Positions 58,903 through 64,000 of a stretch of DNA of 64,000 nt are shown here, one piece after another. A program made the translations under genes and the position numbers. This DNA comes from Bacillus sp. T33-2. Lineage in GTDB: Bacteria > Bacillota > Bacilli > Bacillales > Cytobacillaceae. Below the pieces are notes generated by a model. The model was not told the origin of the DNA, ran no database searches, and saw nothing but the letters and a program-made list of their open reading frames with translations. Each line of letters begins with the position of its first letter. Positions within the stretch are counted from its first letter, which is position 1. The stretch spans positions 1 through 64,000 of the forward strand of contig NZ_PGVB01000012.1 in assembly GCF_002860205.1 (NCBI RefSeq), given 5' to 3'.

Positions 58903-60852
58903 CTATTCTAATTTCGATTGCTTATCTTCCGCTAATTTATAATCATATTTTGAACGGTCGACCGGTACAAAGTTTTCTGGAGTATAAAAACGTAACAGGT
59001 CACCATTGACTACTTTATCGGACAGGTCTAACTGGTGTTCAACGATATTCTTCAGCTGAACGATCTCCTCGTTCTTTTTAAGCAGCTCTCCTGTATTAGT
59101 GTCATAGTACTTATCGTTTACAGAAGTAACAGTCGGGCTAACGAAATCACCATCCCTGAATGGCACAAGCTGTTCATGTCCGGGTGATAATAAATCTGAA
59201 CCAAACTGGACATAATTCTTGGATTCAATGCCAAGCAAGTGAAGAAGTGTCGGCAGAAGGTCAATTTGGCCGCCGTATTGATGCATCGTTCCACCAGTTA
59301 CACCCGGAACGTGAATCAATAATGGCACTCGCTGCAGGCCGGCATTCTCAACAGGGGTTATTTCTTTCCCCAAAACCTGCTCCATGGCTTTATTGTGGTT
59401 TTCGGATATACCGTAGTGATCACCGTACATTACAAAGATGGAGTTCTCATACAATCCTGCTTCCTTCAAATATCCGAAAAACTCTTCAAGTGCCTCGTCC
59501 GAATAACGGGCTGTCTGGAAATAAGAATCCACCGATTTATCGCCTGTCGTATGAGGGGCAATTGTTGCCTCCTCTGGTGCAATCGGATAAGGATAATGGT
59601 TGGACAGCATGATGAATTTTGTATAGAACGGTTGTTGCAAGGATTGAAGCAACGGAATCGATTCCTTGAAAAACGGCTTGTCCTTCAACCCGTAATTCGC
59701 CACATTTTCAGGCTTCATATCATAAAAACGGGAGTCAAAAAATTTATCGTAGCCAAATGACTTATAGATCTCGTCACGGTTCCAGAACGAGCCAGTATTC
59801 CCGTGGAAAACAGCTGACGTGTAACCCTGCTGTCCTAAAATAGCTGGAGCTGCCTGGTACGTATTAAGTCCCTTGGTCGAGAACGCCGATCCTTGCGGCA
59901 AGCCATATAATGAGTTTTCGAGCATGAATTCAGCGTCAGATGTTTTACCCTGCGCAGTCTGATGGAAGAAATTATCAAAGTAAAACGTGCTCGAATCCTT
60001 TGCAAGCGAATTGAGAAACGGTGTAACTTCTTCCCCATTCAGCTGGTAATCAATAAGAAAGTTTTGCATTGATTCCAAGTGGAGATAAATCACATTCCTG
60101 CCCTTGGCTTTTCCAAAATATTCAGGGTTCGGGCTCGCATAATTTGATCTTGTATAGTTTGTAACTTCGGTAATATCATTGCTGTCTGCCATAACACGCT
60201 GGGCTGACGCTTTTGTGCTCTGGACGGCATCGTAAATTGTATAATTGTACATACCGAGGTATTTTACAATGTAGTTACGGTCAAACGTCCTAGTCAACAG
60301 CTGTGGACGGTCTTGTTCGGCCAGGCCCAGGTTGGCTGCTGAAATCGCCAGGCCGGCCATGAAAATGGCAGCAACCCTGCGGCGATGGAACATGTTTGCA
60401 TCCATTTTTACTAAACGGGTTGCAAGCAGTATGATCAAGACAGCGATATCCACAAAATATAAGACGTCATAAGGTTTTATCAGCGATGGTACACTCCCGC
60501 TGACATCACCAAAGTTCTGTGTCTGGGTCAGGGTTGGAAGCGTAATGAAATCGTTAAAGAACCGATAATACAAAACATTGGCATATAAGATGAAAGTCAT
60601 AATAAAGTCAATAATAATAAGCCATAAATATTTCTTCCGGCCTTTTATTAAAAAGGTGAGTCCCAGGAATAAAATCGATGAACCTAACGGATTGATAAAC
60701 AACAATAACTTCTGCATGAAATTATCAATACCTAAATTGAACGCGGTCACCTGGGCCGCATAGGTTTTCATCCAAAGCATTATGACAGCCAAAAGGAAAA
60801 AGCCTCTATATTCATTTAGTATATGTTTTCTTTTAATAAAGAAATTCTTCAT
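58903..60852 (-). CDS. LTA synthase family protein
   Basis: A 649-residue polytopic enzyme that polymerises glycerol phosphate from phosphatidylglycerol into lipoteichoic acid outside the membrane. Five N-terminal helices (to about residue 190) precede a large sulfatase-type domain. The Mn2+ site and catalytic Thr are visible: IYLHLESMQNFLIDYQL, HQTAQGKTSDAEFMLENSLY with the nucleophile Thr near 301, and VMYGDHYGISENHNK. Length fits LtaS/YfnI/YqgS. Bacillus has several paralogues, so it could be the stress-related one. The ATG follows AAGGTG. Confidence 0.95.
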   Translation of the reverse strand: MKNFFIKRKHILNEYRGFFLLAVIMLWMKTYAAQVTAFNLGIDNFMQKLLLFINPLGSSILFLGLTFLIKGRKKYLWLIIIDFIMTFILYANVLYYRFFNDFITLPTLTQTQNFGDVSGSVPSLIKPYDVLYFVDIAVLIILLATRLVKMDANMFHRRRVAAIFMAGLAISAANLGLAEQDRPQLLTRTFDRNYIVKYLGMYNYTIYDAVQSTKASAQRVMADSNDITEVTNYTRSNYASPNPEYFGKAKGRNVIYLHLESMQNFLIDYQLNGEEVTPFLNSLAKDSSTFYFDNFFHQTAQGKTSDAEFMLENSLYGLPQGSAFSTKGLNTYQAAPAILGQQGYTSAVFHGNTGSFWNRDEIYKSFGYDKFFDSRFYDMKPENVANYGLKDKPFFKESIPLLQSLQQPFYTKFIMLSNHYPYPIAPEEATIAPHTTGDKSVDSYFQTARYSDEALEEFFGYLKEAGLYENSIFVMYGDHYGISENHNKAMEQVLGKEITPVENAGLQRVPLLIHVPGVTGGTMHQYGGQIDLLPTLLHLLGIESKNYVQFGSDLLSPGHEQLVPFRDGDFVSPTVTSVNDKYYDTNTGELLKKNEEIVQLKNIVEHQLDLSDKVVNGDLLRFYTPENFVPVDRSKYDYKLAEDKQSKLE

Positions 60853-61224
60853 TTTATCAACACCTTCAGTACTCGAAACTTTTTTGTTTTATTGTCTGTG
60901 CAAAATGTTTTCTGAAAAAATAGTAATAAAAGGATATCATGATCGTGAGCCAAAAATAAACTATACCCTATTTTTTATTATTTGTCCATTATATATTAAT
61001 GGAATAAAAAAGAAAGGCTTTTCGACTGAAATAGAACATTTTCCCGGTCAAGCCATGCATGTAGGCATTGGGTCGATTTGACGGGTTCTATTCGACTTTA
61101 GGCACAATTAATTCCTTGATAAGGGCGTTAGAGAAGTTCTATTCGACTGATACGAACAAACAAATCCATGATTGACTAATCTCTCTATTCCTTTAATAAT
61201 TACAAGGGATTAAGCAAAGGAGAA
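60853..61224. repeat. 372-base gap with short repeated GTTCTATTCGACT motif
   Basis: GTTCTATTCGACT occurs directly at 61085-61097 and 61136-61148, and a related form on the other strand at 61021-61037 (TTCGACTGAAATAGAAC). A 99-codon frame (60782-61081) lacks a ribosome site and overlaps the ltaS start, so it is not called. Otherwise I see AT-rich sequence and no gene. Confidence 0.4.
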
Positions 61225-62361
61225 ATGAAAAAAATGATGATTGAACCGAAAATCCAAATAAGCCCGGAATTTGACCCATGGGAAGCCTATATGGACATCG
61301 ACCAGCATGGGAAGCAGGTGCTTTCCAATATCGAGTTTACTACCACTACATTATGCAATATGCGCTGTGAGCATTGTGCTGTCGGATACACTTTACAGAC
61401 GAAAGACCCTGAGGGGCTGCCGATTGACCTGATTTTAAAGAGATTGGATGAAATTCCTGCCCTGAGGTCGCTGAGCATAACCGGCGGCGAACCGATGCTG
61501 TCGAAAAAATCGGTAGCAAATTATGTTGTGCCGCTGCTCAAATATGCAAATGACCGCGGTGTGCGTACTCAAATAAATTCTAATCTTACCATTGATATTA
61601 GCCAGTACGAAAAAATAATCCCTTATTTGGATGTGTTACATATCTCCCATAATTGGGGGACGGTAGAGGAATTTATCGAGGGAGGCTTTGCGATGATGGA
61701 AAGAAAGCCATCGATAAAACAAAGGGAAATGCTTTTTTACAGGATGATTGAAAACAGCAGGATCCTCTCTGAGAGCAATGTCATGGTGTCGGCCGAAACG
61801 ATGTTAAACAAGCGTACCTTGCCTCATCTCGAAAACATCCACAGGCAAGTGACGGATGAAATGCGGTGCAAGAGGCATGAGGTGCATCCAATGTACCCTT
61901 CAGATTTTGCTTCGGCACTCGAAAGCCTGTCACTGGATGAAATCCGCACCGCCATCCATCACCTGCTCGATATCCGGGATCCAAATGTATGGATGCTGTT
62001 TGGGACACTGCCATTTTATGCATGCAGCAGCAAACCTGAAGACCTGGAACTAATACAGCGGCTCTTCTCGGAGAAAAACGTGACTGTAAGAAATGATCCT
62101 GATGGGCGGTCCAGGCTGAATGTCAATATTTTCACCGGCGATGTCATTGTCACGGACTTTGGCGATACACCTGCACTTGGAAACATCCAAACAGACCGGC
62201 TTGAGGACGTTTACCAATCCTGGACTGGAACAGAGCTTTCAGATTCCCTCAGCTGCCACTGTCCGGAAGCAAGATGCCTCGGGCCAAATGTCCTCGTTAA
62301 AAACAGCTATTATAAAGAAGTAAATTTTAAACAGCAAAAAGCTAAAATTAAATGCCGCTAG
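61225..62361 (+). CDS. yfkAB: Radical SAM protein with C-terminal CxCxxxxC motif (YfkAB-like)
   Basis: A 378-residue radical S-adenosylmethionine enzyme. The [4Fe-4S]-AdoMet cluster motif CNMRCEHC is near residues 44-51 and the GGEP motif SITGGEPML near 89. The C-terminus has a second cysteine cluster, SCHCPEARC, which is the CxCxxxxC signature of the YfkA/YfkB family. The reaction is unknown. Several ATG codons sit together at the start (61225, 61234, 61237); AAAGGAG fits 61234 best. Confidence 0.93.
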   Translation: MKKMMIEPKIQISPEFDPWEAYMDIDQHGKQVLSNIEFTTTTLCNMRCEHCAVGYTLQTKDPEGLPIDLILKRLDEIPALRSLSITGGEPMLSKKSVANYVVPLLKYANDRGVRTQINSNLTIDISQYEKIIPYLDVLHISHNWGTVEEFIEGGFAMMERKPSIKQREMLFYRMIENSRILSESNVMVSAETMLNKRTLPHLENIHRQVTDEMRCKRHEVHPMYPSDFASALESLSLDEIRTAIHHLLDIRDPNVWMLFGTLPFYACSSKPEDLELIQRLFSEKNVTVRNDPDGRSRLNVNIFTGDVIVTDFGDTPALGNIQTDRLEDVYQSWTGTELSDSLSCHCPEARCLGPNVLVKNSYYKEVNFKQQKAKIKCR

Positions 62362-62374
62362 CCGGCATTTTTTT
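62350..62374 (+). terminator. Terminator of the radical SAM gene
   Basis: AATGCCG / CGGCATT with a 5-base loop and seven T; it contains the stop codon. Confidence 0.85.
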
Positions 62375-62522
62375 GTTTTTTGCACATCTCTGCACCATTG
62401 CTACTGAGTTTGATTGATACACCAGCCTATTGATTTGCAAAATATACGCCCATTTTTTTCACCCTTTAACATCAAGATACATATATTGGAAATAATAAGT
62501 AAAAAAGCTCGAGGTGAAAAAC

Positions 62523-62732
62523 ATGGGATTACTGAATGCTTTTAATGAATGGAAATCTGCAAGGTATGAGAACCATATTTCCAATATGAAAGCACAGAAT
62601 AAATGTCCTGACTGCCGCGGCAGGGGGTTTATTACTTACCCCGCCAGCGAATACGTCTTCTATTCCAACCCCTATAATTGCTCTGGCTGCAACGGCAGCG
62701 GGCTATATGTCGACTGGTACCAATACCGGTAA
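62523..62732 (+). CDS. Small DnaJ-type zinc-finger protein
   Basis: Sixty-nine residues with two CxxCxGxG motifs, CPDCRGRGF and CSGCNGSGL, separated by 20 residues; this is a single zinc site like half of a DnaJ central domain. The N-terminal 25 residues are helical and charged. The ATG at 62523 has GAGGTG upstream (GTG at 62514 is the alternative). Likely a stand-alone zinc protein, possibly a chaperone-related adaptor. It is followed by its own terminator. Confidence 0.8.
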   Translation: MGLLNAFNEWKSARYENHISNMKAQNKCPDCRGRGFITYPASEYVFYSNPYNCSGCNGSGLYVDWYQYR

Positions 62733-62733
62733 G

Positions 62734-62757
62734 GAACGCTTCAGGCGTTCTTTTTCT
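62734..62757 (+). terminator. Terminator of the small zinc-finger gene
   Basis: GAACGC / GCGTTC hairpin with TTTTTC, starting just after the stop codon. Confidence 0.75.
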
Positions 62758-62871
62758 TTTCATCACGGCTGTTTTCAAGAAGCAACCATCATAGCAATAA
62801 TTGTGTCGCCGTTAAGCTTGTTATCGGGTAAAATAAGGGGGCATAGATTTCTAAATTCAAGGAGAACAGTC

Positions 62872-63648
62872 ATGAAAAAATCAAAATACTTGCTTATTTT
62901 AATGTTATTACTGTTGATTGCAGCTTGTTCCAGCAAAAAGGACGAGCCTGACAAAGCTTCATCAAATGAAGAAGCACCAGCCATGGTAGAGGTGGAGATC
63001 AGGCTCTCCCCATCAGAATTGAAGCCAAATGAGGATATTACCATTGAAGCGGTTGTTTCCCAAAATGGAAAAGCAGTTGAAGATGCTGATGAAGTAAAAT
63101 TCGAGATAGCCAAAGCTGGCAACGCCCAGCACGAAATGGTGGATGGTTCTCACCGGGGCAAAGGGGTATATGCAATATCCAAAAGGCTTGAAGAAGGAAC
63201 GTACAAGATTACAGCCCATGTGACTGCCCGTGACATGCATACGATGCCATCTAAGGAAATCACGGTCGGAAACCCAATTCAACCAGCTGAAGAATCAAGC
63301 CACGAAGAATCGCATGACTCAAACCATGATCACGGAAGCAGCCATGAACATGGGCACAGCCAACTATCAATTGAATTTCCAAAAGAAGCAGCATACCAGG
63401 TAAATAAGGACGCCACATTGGTTGCTCATATAACGAGCGGCAGCGAGCCTTTAACCGAAGCAGAAGTGAGCTTCGAAATATGGCAGGAAGGCCAGCAAAA
63501 GCATGAATATGTCGATGCTGCCGAAGCTGGCAAAGGCGAGTATAAAGTGGCTAAAACTTTTTCTTCACCGGGACTCTATAACATAACAATCCATGTCAAA
63601 AAAGCAGAAATTCATGACCACTTGGAAGAAACCATCACTGTTAAATAA
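62872..63648 (+). CDS. Lipoprotein with two YtkA-like domains and a His-rich linker
   Basis: About 258 residues. The signal ends in LIAAC, with lipidated Cys near residue 19. Two repeated beta-sandwich YtkA-like domains follow: PSELKPNEDITIEAVVSQNG with VTARDMHTMPSKEITV, and QLSIEFPKEAAYQVNKDATL with HVKKAEIHDHLEETITV. The linker (about residues 142-163) is very rich in His, Glu and Asp (SSHEESHDSNHDHGSSHEHG). YtkA-like domains occur in copper and cytochrome oxidase assembly proteins, so metal binding at the outer membrane face is likely. The start follows AAGGAG. The frame extends upstream to 62707 without support. Confidence 0.9.
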   Translation: MKKSKYLLILMLLLLIAACSSKKDEPDKASSNEEAPAMVEVEIRLSPSELKPNEDITIEAVVSQNGKAVEDADEVKFEIAKAGNAQHEMVDGSHRGKGVYAISKRLEEGTYKITAHVTARDMHTMPSKEITVGNPIQPAEESSHEESHDSNHDHGSSHEHGHSQLSIEFPKEAAYQVNKDATLVAHITSGSEPLTEAEVSFEIWQEGQQKHEYVDAAEAGKGEYKVAKTFSSPGLYNITIHVKKAEIHDHLEETITVK

Positions 63649-63665
63649 TAATGAATATACAATGA

Positions 63666-63697
63666 AATAGCTTTCCAGCAATGGAGGCTATTTTTTT
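63666..63697 (+). terminator. Terminator of the YtkA-domain lipoprotein gene
   Basis: AATAGC / GCTATT with inner TCCA/TGGA pairing, then a T run. Confidence 0.75.
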
Positions 63698-63759
63698 CCC
63701 CATTGCAGCCCATTTGAAAATTCCCGTGTAAACATATTGTAAAAATTCGAAATAAATAA

Positions 63760-63789
63760 TTGACAGTACATACCTGCACATCATATAAT
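63760..63789 (+). promoter_or_regulatory. Sigma-A promoter of the YceI-family gene
   Basis: TTGACA and TATAAT are both exact, separated by 18 bases, 65 bases before the start codon. Confidence 0.8.
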
Positions 63790-63853
63790 TTATCTTGAAT
63801 TAAGTTATCTTGAAACCGAGATAAAATTTTAAACAACAAAGCGGAGGAGATTA

Positions 63854-64000
63854 ATGATGGCAAAAACAAAATGGGCAATTGATCCAACACACAGTGGCGT
63901 CGACTTTTCAATTAAACACATGATGATTTCGAATGTGAAGGGATCCTTCAATAAATTTGATGCATCCATTGAAGCAGATCCTGCAGATTTAACTACTGCA
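63854..64000 (+). CDS. YceI family protein, cut by the window end
   Basis: The first 49 codons read MAKTKWAIDPTHSGVDFSIK and FNKFDASIEADPADL, the start of a YceI lipocalin-like protein that binds polyisoprenoid or amphiphilic molecules. There is no signal peptide. GGAGGAG lies just upstream; two ATG codons (63854, 63857) are adjacent and either could be the start. The gene runs off the right edge. Confidence 0.9.
   Translation, partial: MMAKTKWAIDPTHSGVDFSIKHMMISNVKGSFNKFDASIEADPADLTTA

Noticed and set aside
60782-61081. A 99-codon plus-strand frame upstream of the radical SAM gene
   Set aside because: It overlaps the N-terminal coding part of the LTA synthase on the other strand and lacks a start signal.

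Overview
The window looks like chromosome of a low-GC, endospore-forming Bacillaceae species (Bacillus, Mesobacillus or Cytobacillus type; genus not resolved). The reasons are an alpha/beta small acid-soluble spore protein, a SleB/CwlJ-type hydrolase, a KinB-like kinase, Bce-type peptide-resistance genes, a YodB/CatR-type regulator beside a glyoxalase-fold dioxygenase, lipoteichoic acid synthase, Bacillus-style ribosome binding sites with frequent TTG/GTG starts, and Mn2+ and guanidine riboswitches.

Layout. 1-7.6 kb: GNAT acetyltransferase, Mn catalase, an ABC-2 exporter pair, a LytTR response regulator and a three-PAS hybrid histidine kinase. 7.6-10.7 kb: a CheA P1-like fragment without its phospho-histidine, a DNA-binding protein, a chemoreceptor and CheW. 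11-16.4 kb: small stress, redox and spore genes. 16.6-21 kb: a Bce-like ABC transporter facing its two-component system. 22.2-32.7 kb: the centre of the window, a glycerol and dihydroxyacetone region. It holds a PTS-type dihydroxyacetone kinase operon (dhaK-dhaL-dhaM-HPr-glpP) behind an exact sigma-54 promoter, a sigma-54 activator with an N-terminal HPr domain, and glpP-glpF-glpK-glpD with a CcpA site and two GlpP-type leader hairpins. 32.9-38.8 kb: membrane proteins, quinone/NAD(P)-type reductases with an HxlR regulator, a wrecked sensor kinase and a KinB-like kinase. 38.9-49.9 kb: TerC behind a yybP-ykoY Mn2+ riboswitch, DUF445 and DUF3231 proteins, a molybdoenzyme, katA with a PerR box and a PerR-like regulator, a 37-residue zinc-ribbon protein, methionine aminopeptidase, speD, an IS200-type element and the dioxygenase/YodB pair. 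50-51.1 kb: paired SMR exporters under a guanidine-I riboswitch and a tRNA-Ser(CGA). 51.3-64 kb: ABC1/UbiB kinase, phasin-like protein, SleB-type hydrolase, a frameshifted formate/nitrite transporter under a perfect Fnr box, two low-complexity proteins, an adhE 3' remnant, uppP, ltaS, a YfkAB-type radical SAM protein, a His-rich lipoprotein and the start of a YceI protein.

How it fits together. Glycerol enters through GlpF, is phosphorylated by GlpK and oxidised by GlpD. Dihydroxyacetone is phosphorylated by DhaKL using phosphate from the PTS through DhaM and probably the HPr encoded in the operon. The HPr domain on the activator suggests that PTS phosphorylation state is read directly by the sigma-54 switch, and a second GlpP in that operon could link its expression to the glp leaders. 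Two fermentation-related genes, the formate/nitrite transporter and adhE, are broken within 3 kb of each other, which suggests the strain is losing anaerobic metabolism. Starts were moved from the longest ORF to the codon with the best ribosome binding site where the sequence supported it. All family assignments were made by eye from motifs; no database search was run.
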